Assembly: GCF_050436995.1 (NCBI RefSeq)
Contig: NC_134770.1
Span: forward strand, 2,862,501 to 2,926,500
Reading direction: 5' to 3'
Source of the DNA: Anticarsia gemmatalis
Lineage: Eukaryota > Arthropoda > Insecta > Lepidoptera > Erebidae
DNA: 64,000 nucleotides
A program made the position numbers and the translations under genes. Positions within the stretch are counted from its first letter, which is position 1; each line of letters begins with the position of its first letter. Below the pieces are notes generated by a model, which was not told where the DNA came from, ran no database searches, and saw only the letters and a program-made list of their open reading frames with translations. This document shows positions 11,696 to 25,600 of this stretch, one piece after another.

Positions 11696-14600
11696 TTTGA
11701 TAATATAATTTTAATCTGTTTCACATATTAACTACTAAAGCCAAACAATACAACAAATTCTAGCCAAAATCCTTTTAAAATCTTAGACGATAGTATAAAT
11801 AACGTGTTAACTACTGACCCTGTCGATAAAACTGTCGTTAGGTAAACGTTTTGTATTGTATTCCGATACATTTTGTATTAGAACTCGATATCTTTGGCGG
11901 GACAACTCGAGTGATTGTCCCGACGACCTACACGTGACAAGCGTGCTACTATTGTTACTGTTCTCATTTATTTATCACTTCGAATTTAGAGTGAGTTTTT
12001 GGGACGAGAATTTTACCTATATCTAGTTCTTTCACAGTTTTTGGATAAGTTTTGTGCATGTTTGGGCTCAGTGATAAGTAGAATATAGAATGGTATTTAT
12101 TTTTGAATATTTCCCGTAATAAAGTCTTTTCCGGGCGAGCAGCTAGACCTGCATGACAAAGACATGCAAGATAAAGAACTGAATTATTTGTAAGTATTCA
12201 TACACTTCTTCATTCCAACTTCACTACAATAAGTTTAAACATTTTAATCATATAAAAAAAAGACTAGGCAAAAGTAATTTAGCTAATTAAATTACTATGT
12301 TATTACTGTCACAAATTATGCCTTCCAAAATTCGATGACAAAAAATCCTTACTAAAAGCGAGTACCAATCGAATCGAGTTACAATAGTACCTTCAAGTTA
12401 AAGCTCTACTTATTTACTTTGTCTCATAAAGGTCGCTGTAACATGTCACAAAGCTGTTTATTGACAACCCTAACGTATTATTAAACGTATTAGCTCTACA
12501 TTCTGATATAAATTATATCGACTCGTGTGTTAGACGTTTGCTGTTGGAAATCGTATTGATGTTCACTTTGATGAATTTGTGTGTAGTTAAATAGATATTT
12601 TTTTAGTTTTCGGGTTATTGAAATGTGTTATTAGGTAAGTCACGGTTTCATAACTTCTAGTTTTCATTAGATAGATGAAATTTGATAGTCATTTTCATAA
12701 AATTTGCTGCCCTTTATTTAGAAGTTATTTGATACTTATTGATCAGTCTTAAAACTGAACCTTAAGTTTAGTTTCTTCTCAATGCCTGCCTGGTTTTTTT
12801 ATTTGGTTACCTTTTACATCTATTGTGTATGTATTATAAATACGGAATACGGATAGTTGTTATTCAGTCACACCAAAAGCTATATTTTGATATAAAAACG
12901 ATAGGTACAAAGATATATATGCAATATGCATATAAGAATATACGGATAGGATAGTTTTTCACACGGGACGAAATAGCGGTCGGAAAGTAGTCGTTTCGAA
13001 TGAATTTGTCATGTTGTTTTAATCGCATTAGTTGCATTAGCAGCATTGCGTCGTATACGTTGCTCACGTAGAACAACGCCTTAGTCCAAGTTTACGCCGC
13101 TATGCACTTGAGATGTTATAAAAAGATGAAATAAGAAAGTGCTTGAAACCTGAGTAGTTATAGGGTGTAGGCACAATGGTGTTGACAAATGTTTGTTTAG
13201 TTCATGTAGCAATCGATAAGAGAGCAGATTTAACAAAATTTGAGATCCTAAAAAGTACGGAAAATTAATAAATTAGATTCTGAGCTTACACAGTTGGACT
13301 GCTATTCTTTTGAGCCCTCAGAATGTGAGAGGCATGGCCTAAAGTCTGGCTCCGGCTTAGTTCCGGGTCTTCAGCCATTTTTTATTGGTTTTGATATGCA
13401 ATTTTCCAACTACACGATTTACTACAATGTTATGACAGTAATTACACTTGTATCTACAAGACACATTACTTTAAAAAATCACCTCATAAACACCAAACCG
13501 TTGGAAAAGTGATAATTTTAAAATGTACTTTAATTTTCTCTTTATTGTATCTTTTTTGTAACAATTATTATTTTCCCACTGTGTTTTATACTTAAGTTAC
13601 ATATAGCTCAAAAATAACTCCTTTGTAGAAGTGCCTTTAAGTCGTGCAATGTCGTGGAACTTTGACGTTGGGGCCCCAAGAGTCGCCGGGGCCCAAGACC
13701 CCCGCGGCAGTGGGGACAGTCTTATCTTTGCCCGAGGGCTCTACAGACTGCGTTGCTAGTTTTCACATAGTTTTCTCATGTTTTTTGTTAGTTGAGACAA
13801 GAAAATAGTAAACTTGTGTTGTTTACGCCGTTTTTTGCAGCTTTCTAAGTATATTGTGTATTTGTTGTTATGCTGCATATTAGCTGTTATTAAGATTTGG
13901 TCACAAAATAAATCTAGTAATTTTAGTACAGCTCTAGGTTACTCTACGACATGTTTCCTAATCCTAATATTATAAACCTAATATTATAAAGCTGAAGAGT
14001 TTGTTTGTTTGTTCCAACGCGCTAATCTCAGGAACTACGGGTCCCATTTGAAAAATTCTTTCAGTATTAGATAGTCCATTTATCGAGGAAGGCTATAGGG
14101 TATATATCATCACGCTACGACCAATAAGAGCAGAGTACCAGTAAAAGATGTTACAAAAGCGGGGAAAATGACTATGACCCATTCTCTCTTATGTGACGCA
14201 AGCGAAGTTGCGCAGGTCAGCTAGTAAAAAACAAATTACAAGAAACACAAAAATATCTAGTTTTTTAATTATTTCATAAATACGTACACACCTCGCTATT
14301 ACATAATTTGAGAGGTAGATTAGAACCGGCGTCAAATTAACGTCACCCTGATATCGTAACATCTAGATAACCGTTGAACAAAAGTGTGTCTAGTTGTGTT
14401 GCTATTTGAGGGAAATTGGTATACTTATACCAAATTAAATTTCTTTCTACCTATTGTTATTTTGCATGGGAGAAATAACGGATACGATTCTGTTTAAATG
14501 TAGTTTTAGTGTATTTTCCGTGATTAGCTAAAAGAAGTGTATTCTGGCTAGTTAATTTGGAATTAATGTTTTGGACAAATTTTTATTATTATTTTCTGAC

Positions 14601-16552
14601 GTAAAACTAAAAACTATCCAAGATTTTGTACTGACAAAAACCATGCAACGATGCTTGAAATATTGGTTAACCGACTGTTACTAAATTCAAGTTTTTAAAG
14701 CTTTAAGTTTTATTTTGCAAAGTTATAGAATTAAAACGCTGTCTGTTAATTACTATCAAATAATATTTTTAATAAATGGTACGAAGTGGTGGATTAATAC
14801 GTATAGTTACACTGCTGCCTGTGCACAAGCGTGCGAAAAAAGATATCGATATTCTACCGATTTTTCCAAAAGTTCTAGCAACACCAAATCCTAAGGCTCA
14901 CCCGGCGGTTTTATAAATAACAGTAGATTGCTTATCTACCCCTTATACCTACCCCCAAGGGTAGCGAGACGATCTCCCGACGTTTGTTACTAGATAGGGG
15001 AAACTAATGCTTTTTGTGTTTTTCACCGTTATTCTTTTATTCCGACAGATAAAGTTTAATAGTGTTGATGTTTTGTTTAGTTGTTACAGTTATTGTTTAC
15101 GTGTTGTGTGTACGGACTGGGTTTTTTAAGGGTTATGAAATTGAGATACATTTTAAATTGTGCGTTTTCAGCTGTGTTTTTGAAGCATGTGACTAAAGAT
15201 TCTTTCAATTTTATAATGATGATGGTAAGTCCTTAGAAGAATTATTTTTTAGGTTACATGTTCACAAGACAATTTCATTTCATTATGGCGTGGCAGAAAA
15301 TCTAAGTTTTACTATTGATGTCTTGGCTAATAGGAATTTGGTTGTATTTGGTCTGCTTTGTAACGATTTATTCAACTAGACTACTTACTTAAAACTTATC
15401 GTATAAAAATATATGTAGGTAAGTTAAAAAAAGTATAATTACTCAACGATAGCAAAAGTCTTGTAAAAACTAATTTAAGTCCCATCCGAAGCTCAGAAAT
15501 ACTTATACAACAATTTAATCAATCCTAAAAACTGTTTAACATCCTACAATTATTGAAAACCCATAACATTCTCTTGTTCTCCACTCAGCATGTACAAAGA
15601 CCCAATAATTTTAAGTGAAATCGTTAAATACTGAAATTTGCTCTCATTATCTTCACCGCGTCGACAATTAATTCCGATGGGCCTGTAATCCCGGCAAATG
15701 ACTGCAAAATGGACCCAAACGGGTAACAAAATTGTTTCCCTACACCGTTTTACTTTAAGCTTTTGAGTTAAAGTGTGGCAATTTTTAAATTATATGCTGT
15801 TGAGTTATTCATGGTGTAGTAAAAATACTTATATTGAATTAAGATAAGTAAGATGTAAGATTGCCTATGTTGAGTTTTGTAAGAAATATGTAATAAATAA
15901 TAATATACATCGTTAAAAATACTTCTATATTATACGCGGGTGTTTTTATTGATGAAATTCGTCAAAGTTTGATCTTAGATTTCCAAATATCTACATGAAA
16001 AATCAAATTAACTTTGGTTCAAGGGTTTAGCCGTGAAAAATGAATAGACAAAGATATTCATTTTCGTATTATTTATAACATTTTTAAGGATATTGTTGAC
16101 ATACATTAATAGAAAACAATAATAAAACCTTTCTTGTCAACAAATATCATTTAAAAAGTTACAATTACTCCTTACTCCAAGGATTTTTTTAAGTGACATT
16201 CAACTCGTTAGATTAAACTACTCTCAAAATCAAGATTATTAAAGTTTCAAAATATTGCATAGATTTTTTAAATAAAAATTCCGAGATATTTTCTTAGTAT
16301 TAAAGCTTGCAATACCTAATTGCAAATCTCATTGAAAATACAATTGCAAAAGTATTATTCACAAAGAATTTAAACTATCTTTGTATTCAGTAGTGTAGCA
16401 TATTTTATAAAAATTCAAATTGCAACGAAGCAAAACTAAGTTAAGTGTACAGTCGACGAGTTATTAAGTTTTCATACTGATCAACTTGGAATATTATATT
16501 TTCTGATAAAAAGTTCTTTGCGACTGTACAAAGGTATGGTTGCTTTAAATAT
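11696..16552. other. intergenic DNA, mostly unassigned
   Basis: Contains one Helitron (13962-14224) and an isolated GC-rich patch at about 13660-13735. I see no exon pairs or codon-biased frames. Confidence 0.5.
13962..14224 (+). mobile_element. non-autonomous Helitron-like element, family 1
   Basis: Same family; the 5' end carries a small duplication of CCTAATATTATAAA. It ends CGCAGGTCAGCTAG before T. Confidence 0.72.
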
Positions 16553-16733
16553 ACCCGTAGCTCAATTTTCTACTACTATCGACTACCGACAACCGGCTTG
16601 TCATCGAGAAATTTTGTATGATAATCTGATCAGCGCCTCTGTTGTGCGTCGTTGGAACTAATTTTTTGCAGTACATTCTAAATGTCAAACTTTCGATACT
16701 CGACAGTACCGACTGTATAGAATTGCGCTACCG
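16553..16733. mobile_element. inverted-repeat MITE-like element, copy 1
   Basis: Left part GTAGCTCAATTTTCTACTAC and right part (inverse of GAATTGCGCTAC) give imperfect terminal inverted repeats. The interior shares CTATCGACTACCGACAA and the GTACATT-x-TAAATGTCAA block with the copy at 56327. Diverged. Confidence 0.55.
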
Positions 16734-17589
16734 TTCTTTCTCTATGCTGTTGATTATTTTTTCTTTTTGTTTTTCAGTTCTAAAATGATGGAGGTAAGTG
16801 AAGAAGAATACATGTTGTCCCGACTTCACTTAACGTGGGATAAGGACAAGAGAACGAAGATATGGTAGATTCAGAGTTGAGGTATCTATGTATTTTTTAT
16901 GTACCTATATAATGTTTGATAAGTGGCGGGAATGAAACCTTGATATGTCTATCAAGAGAATGAAAAAGATCAGACACTAGAGGTTTCCTGGGCGACCAGT
17001 AATGATCATCATCTCTGCTCTCAAACGTCTAAGTTTTCATGAAATTCGAATACACTTTTTAACGATTTCATCTTTAAAAAATTCTCGTGTCACAATGTTC
17101 GTTCTCGTACTCTTCCGAAACGGTTTGATCATCATAAAATTTTGTGAACATATTGAGAATGTCTTAGAATCGGCTATCTATTTTTCATATATCCAATATT
17201 TAAAAATAAAATGTAAAACAACGTTTGCTGTGTCAGCTAGTAATCTTATGTTATACGGAAATTAATGCGATTGCCTTACGAGTCAGCCTGCGACCACGGC
17301 TAGTGCACTTGCGTCCAAGGTTGAATGCAGTTGAATCAACCTGTGACAACAACCAGGGTTACTTCCGCAGAAACTTCATGCAATCCAATCCAAAATAGAT
17401 ATCCACCTTATATTCTCAAATAATATTATACAATAAACATGCAACGCGAAAGTTTGAAAGTTATGACTAACCATTTCATGATTATAATACTAAACATTTC
17501 GACAAAGCTATAAATTCAGACTTCACTATAATCCGACAACTATACGATTTGTCCAGATTATAAATAACTTCTTCTACTAGATTTAAAAA

Positions 17590-17838
17590 AAGACTGAAAG
17601 AAAAATTACTTTTAGGACTATAGATATAAATACATAACACAATAATAACATAAGTAAGTTAATAGCTATAAATTAGTAATATAATAATTGTAAAGAGTTG
17701 TTTGTATAACTATATATAATATAATGTAATTTAAACAGAGCGCCATTGTCGCCAACAAACTGTTATGCAGTTTGGCGATTTTTTGTGAAAATTTAAATTT
17801 TATTGTTAAACTTAAATAAATGACTTAAAAAAAAAAAA
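17590..17838 (+). mobile_element. retroposon 3' end with poly(A) tail
   Basis: An AT-rich stretch, then GAGCGCCATTGTCGCCAACA and CTGTTATGCAGTTTGGCGAT, which can pair in part, AATAAA, and finally 12 A residues. It looks like the 3' end of a LINE or SINE; the left limit is a guess. Confidence 0.45.
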
Positions 17839-18052
17839 CCATCCTCTACATACCTACGTAATATTAATGCTGTTATACCCGAAGGTGTGGGCAGGGGTGT
17901 ATGTAATTCACCCACGTTTTGCTATCAACTATTCTACGTATTTCTAAAATAAAGTACCTTTATGTATTAAACAGGCAACTGTCAGTTGCGTAAGTCTCAT
18001 AATCACCTTTAAATTTTGTACACCTTCGACAGTGGCGAGTCCTGCATCTGAG

Positions 18053-18262
18053 ATTCTCTACTAAGTTGTTGGACTATAGCCATTTCTAACATAACTTAAG
18101 CTAAAACACTCTTATTCCTGAATACGTAAATCTGATGGTCACTGATGTTCCGAATTCTGATTTCTGTATACCTCCGTTACTCGCGGACAAGGCTCTCTAC
18201 TAAGTTGTTGGACTATAGCCGTTTCTAACATGACCTAAGCTAAAATACTACTCTTATTCCCA
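18053..18262. repeat. direct repeat of about 60 bp
   Basis: CTCTACTAAGTTGTTGGACT with the following TATAGCC-x-TTTCTAACAT and AAGCTAAAA occurs at about 18057 and again at about 18197. Shorter relatives lie near 23786 and 54021, so the unit is an interspersed repeat end. Confidence 0.6.
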
Positions 18263-19438
18263 AAGTGTTCCCGTAAACTTCATCATTACTTCGACGCTTT
18301 AACGATCGTCCCGTCGCTATTTCAAACTTCAATCATAAGTATTTTTATTTATAAAGTTATGATCACAAGATTACGATTCATAAACTCGTAATTCACTTTA
18401 TGCCCGTCATAAGCCGTAGCCGGTTCGATTACCGGGTCAAATATTCGTAAATTGGGTGCAATAAAGAAATATTCGCGTTAAATTACGTAATGACGGCTGT
18501 AATTTTTTTAAATTGGTGATTTTGGGTTCCGAAAAATATGCACGGATTTATGACTTGCGATACAATTTTCCGTTATAAATAATGCTCTTTTTTGATTGAG
18601 CAATATCATATTTAACTGCACCAATTTGAAAACAAAAGCTTGTTTTTAAGTACCTGCAAATCCGTTTGCTTATTATCTGTAATATGCTTGCTGAAGTTCA
18701 TATTGTTTGATGATTACTTGTTTTTATTTATAATCTTGGTTAAATAGTTAATGAAGTAAAATATTTGATGCCTACGTACTTTAATAATAAAAAAATATTA
18801 ATCTTAATTATTTGATCCGACCGCGTTTGCACATACCTAACATACCAGATCTCGCTGTTCTGTTCTTCCACCAGGTACAAACGCTGTCAAACGGGATTAA
18901 ATCCTATATCCGTCTCCTGGTTTTAAGCTACCTCTCCACCAAATTTCAGTTCTTGAGTTAAAATAGTGTAACTAACGAGATTTTCTTTATACCTAGTTAG
19001 GTAGCTAGTATGGAAAAAAATATTTGTGTTAAACAATCCATATATTTTTTTTTCCAACGACCCAGTACTTTCTGAGTTAAGTGCGTTCCAACAAACTCAC
19101 TCTCAATCTTTATATTATTTTTATATATGATTTTTGCATCATATTCCAAAATTCACTCGCTCACATTTTTGACAATAGATGTCGCTATTTTCAAAAGTCC
19201 ATCTGAACTTCGTAATCGTAAACAAGAACATACAAGACATCTAAAACGATGTGCGTTTGTTTACAAATATTGATTCATGGTGCACTGTTGATGGAAAACG
19301 TTCCCATCACGGTCTAGTTTGGGAAAGTAAATATAGAATTATGGGATGATTCGGTTCAGTAGCGACTGCTTGTAGAACAGTGACTGTGGTTTCGAGTCTC
19401 GTACGTGTTAACTAAATAATGATATAAATAAATAAATT

Positions 19439-19530
19439 TAACCCATTACCGCTGGGCAAGGGTCTCCTCCCGTAATGAGGGAGGGGCCACGCTTTGAGTC
19501 CACCACGCTGGCCAAGTGCGGGTTGGGCTA
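19439..19530 (-). mobile_element. SINE tail fragment
   Basis: CCGCTGGGCAAGGGTCTCCT and CCGTAATGAGGGAGGGG, then CCACGCTGGCCAAGTGCGGG, matching the tail of the SINE at 51858 in inverse orientation. A shorter relic lies at 19886-19935. Confidence 0.6.
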
Positions 19531-20718
19531 ATAATAATAATGATATGATATTCATAATGTGATATTTTTTGAGAGTATCAAGTATTCTTTTTTTGATAAG
19601 CTGGAATTAATTACGTATAAGCAGGTGTATGGGCTTCCACTATTGTTATGTAATATTTTTTAAGTAGCCCAGAGTCCGGATTTTGACAACGTGCATATAT
19701 GACAATAGGCTCACTCCCGGTTACAAGGAACTAACACAGTAAGTGGCGATACGTGAGTGTGTTCTATACATCTCTACCATCTTCGGTTATAACAGTCGTT
19801 ATGGTATGTATAATAATAAGTCGGTAGAATAGTTTATCTTTTTTTCTGGACTGTACACGGTAGTCATGAATGGGAAATACCTATAATTTAGGCGAGGGGT
19901 TAGGCCTTCAGTCCACCACCACCAAGTGCGGGTTCAAGAATCAAATTATAAGGTTTTAATTAACCAATTACTTCAAAAAAGCCTTTGTTTCACTAAAAAT
20001 AGTCTATGAAAATCTAGGTTACATTAGTAACTTATGAATAATATTGTACATTGTTAAAACTTGTCAAGCCGTGTGTAATGTATTATTCCATCTACAAATG
20101 TAATTTTCGTGTTGTCTTAGAATTAAATAAGAATCAGTATGAATAAATCACATTTATGATTTCGTATTTTAATGTACCGTGTTTCTTCTATTGTATGATA
20201 TGAGTATATTTACACAGAGTTATTTATCTTCTTATCGTATGGTTAGCGGCCAAACTGGTGGTGTTGGTAGCAGCTCTTTACATCATCAATGATTTATACC
20301 TAATATAATTATTGTTAAAACTTTTTGCGATTAAAGAGAGCGGCCAGGAGTTTCTTACCAGCTCTTCTCACGGGCCCTACCTTCCGAACTGACAGTATAT
20401 TCACTCTCTGTATCATTGACTATCATAAGTGTTTGCATTTGACCTAAATTATTTGACTTTTTTTAACGACGACATGGCTTAACGACTGTGATCTTAATTG
20501 ACGACAAGCGAGACTGCCTATTTACGTGCTCTCCGACCTGATCTTCGTCAAAATCTTAACAGATAATCTTAAATAAATTAATCTTAAAAGACTGCCCCGA
20601 CCCGAGATTCGCACCCGAGCAGACTACCTACACTTAACAAAAAAATTGAGTATAGTAAACGCCTACACTTCTTCATAGAAAATAAGTAAAACAAAAATTA
20701 ATAATTTTATAACTCACA

Positions 20719-20724
20719 TTTATT
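20719..20724 (-). terminator. candidate distal poly(A) signal AATAAA
   Basis: TTTATT on the plus strand, so AATAAA on the gene strand, at the left edge of the repeat-poor AT-rich block. Chance matches are common in such DNA, so this is only a candidate. Confidence 0.25.
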
Positions 20725-20937
20725 ATTTCAAATCAAATTTACATCACAAGAAACGTAAGATCACTTAACATTGTTCATATAAAATACTAATATTTCTGTT
20801 ACCAAGTAAAAATAACGCTCAAGGCTGTACAAATAACATCCGCTAATATTACTTCTATTATATTCTATTTAATTTGCTCTGAATAAAACATAATATAATT
20901 GGGTAACATGTATTTTTAATATTACTACAAAAGATGT

Positions 20938-21058
20938 TAAAAGTAATTTGGCTCAGATTGTTTTGTGAAACTGCCATCTAGTGACAGGGCATGGGAAACT
21001 GTGTCAACTTCAAATTAACGTTTATTGGTTTAGCCTGCCATCTAGTAATGAGTTATGA
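20938..21058. repeat. two diverged direct repeats with CTGCCATCTAGT core
   Basis: CTGCCATCTAGTGACAGGGC near 20970 and CTGCCATCTAGTAATGAGTT near 21037 share a core and a following GAAACTGT-x-x-CAA-x-TTCAA segment. They lie 66 bp apart within the presumed 3' UTR. Either an old local duplication or the remains of an insertion. Confidence 0.5.
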
Positions 21059-22586
21059 GAAACTGTAACAATTTCAACTGTTTATATTTAGGAAGATATT
21101 TGCCTTTTAAACTGTTATTATTTATATGTATTTTATCATTACTTTCGCTCATCAATTATTTCTAATTTATTATTTTGCTTGAAGAAATTAAGTAAAAATG
21201 GTACTTATATCGTATAATCAGTCATGGTAACTAAAAAATAAGTAATATTAACGGATGTTTTCAAATAAAAATCTAATATCTAAATCTGAAACTATTTTTA
21301 CAATTAAAATAATCTAATATAAACCTAATCAGCAATTTTGGTCTGTTTTAAACACAATTAAATTATTATAATTAATTACAATATTGCTATGAAATAAAGA
21401 AAATATTTTTCACAAATTAATGTACACATTTTGAGTTTTCTTATCATTTATTATGTTGGTTAGTCACAAAAATGCAATCGACAGTTTTACAAAAAAAAGT
21501 ATATATAGTTATTTGTCTTAGGCCGAATCAGAATAAATATTTTATTGAAAAATAACAAAAAATGGTGAATAATAAAAGCAATATTCTGTTATTATCACAT
21601 TAAATAGTAATATTTATATATTTTATATAATTTACATTGAAACAACATCGCTTTTCCCTCACGAGTAAGCAATTAATAAATCGAATTATGTTATTTTATT
21701 TTTATCAACAATCCGAAATTACTTACACACCATTTTTTAACATTTTTTACACATTTATTTTCCACTTTTCAAGTGAGAAAAATTAAATTTTCGGAAAATT
21801 TAACTTACCCGTTCCGATTAATTTTCGAGAAATTAAGTATTTTTAAAATTATAATTATCATTTCGTAACATAAAAGCTCGATTTTGTGACAAAATTATTA
21901 TTATTTAGATACACATTATGAACTAATTAACTAGTATGGCAACGTTTCGTATAACATACTTTATTTACAATATTTACAATTACAATTAACCTAGTAATTA
22001 TTTAAATATAAGCTACAAAGTCTCCTTTTACAATGATCAATAATTATATAATAATTTCGAAAAGAAATAAATCTCGGAAGAAATCTGTAGAAATTAATGT
22101 TCTTGAAATGGTTTATTTGAAGATTAATTATTATTATATTATAATAAATTACAATTGTAATCGAGTAATTGTTTTTTTTTATCTAAATGTGTGCAACATT
22201 ACACAAATTCAGTCTTATACATCTTACGGAAGATGCAAAACTATTTTACAAACTAACTTTCGTTTTCATCAAATTGACATTTTTATTTTTCAATAATCAT
22301 AATTTAAATCTATTTCCGTGGCGAAAAATAAATAAATAAATCGAAATAAATTATATTGGTACACAAAAAACTAATAAATTTTTAGAAAATAAAATTAAAG
22401 AATCACGACGGACGGGTCCAAAGTTTCGAAATAATTTTTGCCGGATTTTATCACAATAAATTACACTTCTATAGTTTAAAACGGTTCAGGCCTTTGGGAA
22501 AGCCTTTGAGAGTATGTCACTTAAGGCCTTTTGGCATTAGGCCGTGGCCTCACTTTTCACTTTCACATTTAATTTTAATACTTGTC

Positions 22587-22690
22587 TCAGTCACACTCTT
22601 TGCTTACTTTTGCATGTTCTAAATTAGTGTCGGCAGGCTTTGCCATGCAGGAAGGCTTTGGCTCACTCGGCAGCTGCGTCGGCGAGTTTC
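22587..22690 (-). CDS. Side-like terminal coding exon 18
   Basis: Acceptor CTCTTTTCACAG, then GA completing Gly, then 33 residues (NSPTQLPSEPKPSCMAKPAD, then TNLEHAKVSKECD) and TGA at 22589-22587. The exon is supported by acceptor quality, by phase, and by the in-frame stop before a long AT-rich stretch. The C-terminus has no classical PDZ ligand. Confidence is lower than for the domain exons because this part of the tail is poorly conserved. Confidence 0.8.
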
Positions 22691-25600
22691 CTGTGAAAAG
22701 AGAGATAGTTAGAATATTTTATGAACGGTATATTTTATTTACGGGTATACAGGCTCTTTACAAAATATTTCTAAAAGTGAAAATATAGTTTTACTTAATA
22801 TTATTGTATAGTAAGTATATTATATAAGATAGGATTTAAAATTATATTGGTAACGATCAACAATTATTGAAATTATCATTAGATCTTATTTTTGTTTTAA
22901 TTTTTCTCAGCAGGTTAGAGTTTTTTTTTGGAGATTCAAATAATTATATCAATGTATGGTGTCGCTATAAATTTAATCAGCTTGAAAAAATTGAAATTTT
23001 CAATTCGTACACATTTTTTTGTTGCTACTAATAATTTATTGTGGTGTTAGTAAAGTGTCACTTGGTTTAAAATCATTTATTATTAGCAATATAAATACGT
23101 AACAAGCTAAATCTTGATAAGTGTACCAATATTGCCGCAACATATTGGGTCAAAAGTCAGCAGCAGTTTCGCGGCTTAGTCTCATAAATCGGGGATACAT
23201 TTCCATTTTACAAGTGCTATACATTACAGGTTTTAAAGGAAAACGATGTCATATTTCACATATGTGCTGCACTATCTTGTACAAAAGGAACGTTTGAAAT
23301 ATTGTTTTCGGTTGGCATTTGATCAATATTTGAGATTGAACATTTGTATTGAACGGTCAATGCTTATGTTACTCAATTTTGAGTGATGCTCAAAATAATA
23401 TCTATAGATACAATACGTGTCAAAGTAAGAGCGTCAGACGTAAGTGTAACTTAAACTTGAGTGTAGTTAGAGCATTGTGTTATGACTTAATAAAGAAGTT
23501 GTCAACAAATAATTATACAGTTTCTGCATTGGCATAGTACATAATTATTGAATAATTGTATTGTTTAAAGTTTAAGCGGCTCATCTCCTTACACTATTGC
23601 GTATGACATGATGTAAAAAAAAAACAAAGTCATAATAGTCCGTCAATTTAGTAGAGAGCTTTCTATGCAAAATGTACGTGTGAAGGTGGCATATAAAAAT
23701 GAAAATCTTGAAAGCCAACTTAGCTCCTTTTTTGCCGATACACTCTATCTCAATTACATTTTTCGACAAACATGCAAACAAAGGCTCTCTAATAAGTTGA
23801 CAGACTATATATAACAATAAAATTAATTTAGAATGTTAATAGGTGTTACTTACCATTTATCCTAGGTTTCAAATGCGGTAACGTATTAGTAGTTCTATCC
23901 AGAACACTTTTACTAAAGTACACGCTGTTGTTCTCAGTGTTAAATCTAACTGGGGGCGAGTTGGAGCAACTTCTAGAGTCCACCAGAGATCTAGGTTCTA
24001 AGTGGTACCTAGGTTCTAGCTCAGGCATTTGAGTCAGGTTTAAAGGATTCCTGTTAGGGTTGCTGTACAGCGATGGAGGTGATGGTGTCGCGTATAACTC
24101 TGGCGGCATGAGCTGTTCGGCTGGCAGCTGGAAAATAATTTTGAAGTTAGTTTTGTGAAGATTATTTTTTTATTTATATAAAAGTAGCCTAGACCATGTG
24201 GGCTAAGTGTGAGTCCATCATCATTTGCTTGCCTTGTTCCTATTTTAAATAAAAAGAAAATATTTATTTATTATTTTGGGGAATCCCTTTACCCAGCGGT
24301 GGGACAGGCAGACTAACAAAAAAAGTAAGTGTTGTAGTATTTAAATTATAGGTTTTCAATTTCAATGTTTACGCAAATAAATGTAAGAATTCTTTCTTCT
24401 GAAATATATAAATTAACTAGTTTGTATAAGGCTGTAACTAGGTCTATAAACTTTCGTATGATTTTGGTATTTCTAAAGATGTTTAAAGAATTCTACCTGT
24501 AACGTGTAAGGTCTTATTGCTGAAATGTTATAGACAAAATTCTAAGAAAGTTTGTTGAATTGGAATTCGATAAAATCTGTACACAAATCGTAACGAATTC
24601 TACGAACCACACTATTCTTCATAAATAATAAGTTTTCAATAAACTCACCAAACCACTAGTATTCAACGGCAAAGCGTTTTTATACTTCAGCCAGTCTTCA
24701 TAAACCTTGTCGTAAGGCTGTCTGTGGCAATCATTTGGTCCAACATTTGGCATATGCAGGCTGCTCATTGGCCCCAGACTCTGTATACTTGGCCCCAGGT
24801 TGGGCATTGGGGCCAACGTTGGCGCGTATTGTCTTCGGTACTCCATTGGCCGAACTTGAATGTATTGGTTGCAGGGATCGATATTGTGGTCGTAAAAGCG
24901 ATCGCAGCTCGACATGTCATATTTATCCGTGGTCTTAGATATAAGAGGTCGTATCGAACTGTAGTCAGTGGCAGATGATTTATTTGAACAGTTGTCGCTT
25001 ATTTTCCCGTCTAGCGGTATAATATCGGGATTTTTATCTGCAACGAAAGATAATAAATTCTCTTTAGTGTTCCCTATCTGTTTTTTGTTGGTTTCCAAGT
25101 GGAAATTTATTTGGTTGGCTGAACTTTATGTTTTTGGAGCGTGGTATTACAAACTGAGCAATTATTAACATTTGCGAGTGTAAAATTGTGTTGGCTTATG
25201 AATTGTTGTTGTTTGGATCGTTTTACGATGAGCTTTAGATGAGCAGCGGTGTTTAATGGTTATTTTTGTTGTTTTACGTTGAAAATTGTTCTCAGCAAAG
25301 ATCTAGATGTTTAATTATGATTACGTCGAGGGATTAGGACCACTGATTAGGGTTGATTGCTGTTACATAATGAGTATTGTGGATAAAATTGGGAAATGAA
25401 ATTGTTTGCAAATAGCAACTTCTTCTATGACATTCTGTTATTTAATAAAGTTCAAAGAAAACAATGCCAATGAATGAACTTAAGTCAATCAAATTCATAA
25501 TATAAAATATTTAAACGATTTTCGAAAATGTACTCGTTAAGGACTTTTTATTGCCTTCCCTAGAAAATTTGAGGAATGTACCAGTGGAAAAAAGTTCAAG

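Larger units (their letters stand above)
16734..20699. other. intergenic DNA with repeat relics up to the 3' UTR
   Basis: Holds the retroposon end at 17590, the direct repeats at 18053, SINE pieces at 19439 and 19886, and GTCAGCCTGCGACCACGGC near 17283, which recurs near 33181. No gene seen. Confidence 0.5.
20700..22586 (-). other. probable 3' UTR of the Side-like gene
   Basis: About 1.9 kb of very AT-rich sequence directly after the stop codon, with no recognisable SINE, Helitron or mariner piece, unlike the flanking DNA. Reading on the minus strand there are several AATAAA hexamers; the most distal I would accept is at 20724-20719. Just beyond it the repeat-rich DNA begins. The extent of the UTR is inferred; earlier poly(A) sites are possible. 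Confidence 0.45.

Noticed and set aside
24724..25168. Plus-strand open frames of 66-84 residues
   Set aside because: They are antisense shadows of exon 16, whose minus-strand frame has conserved motifs and splice sites.
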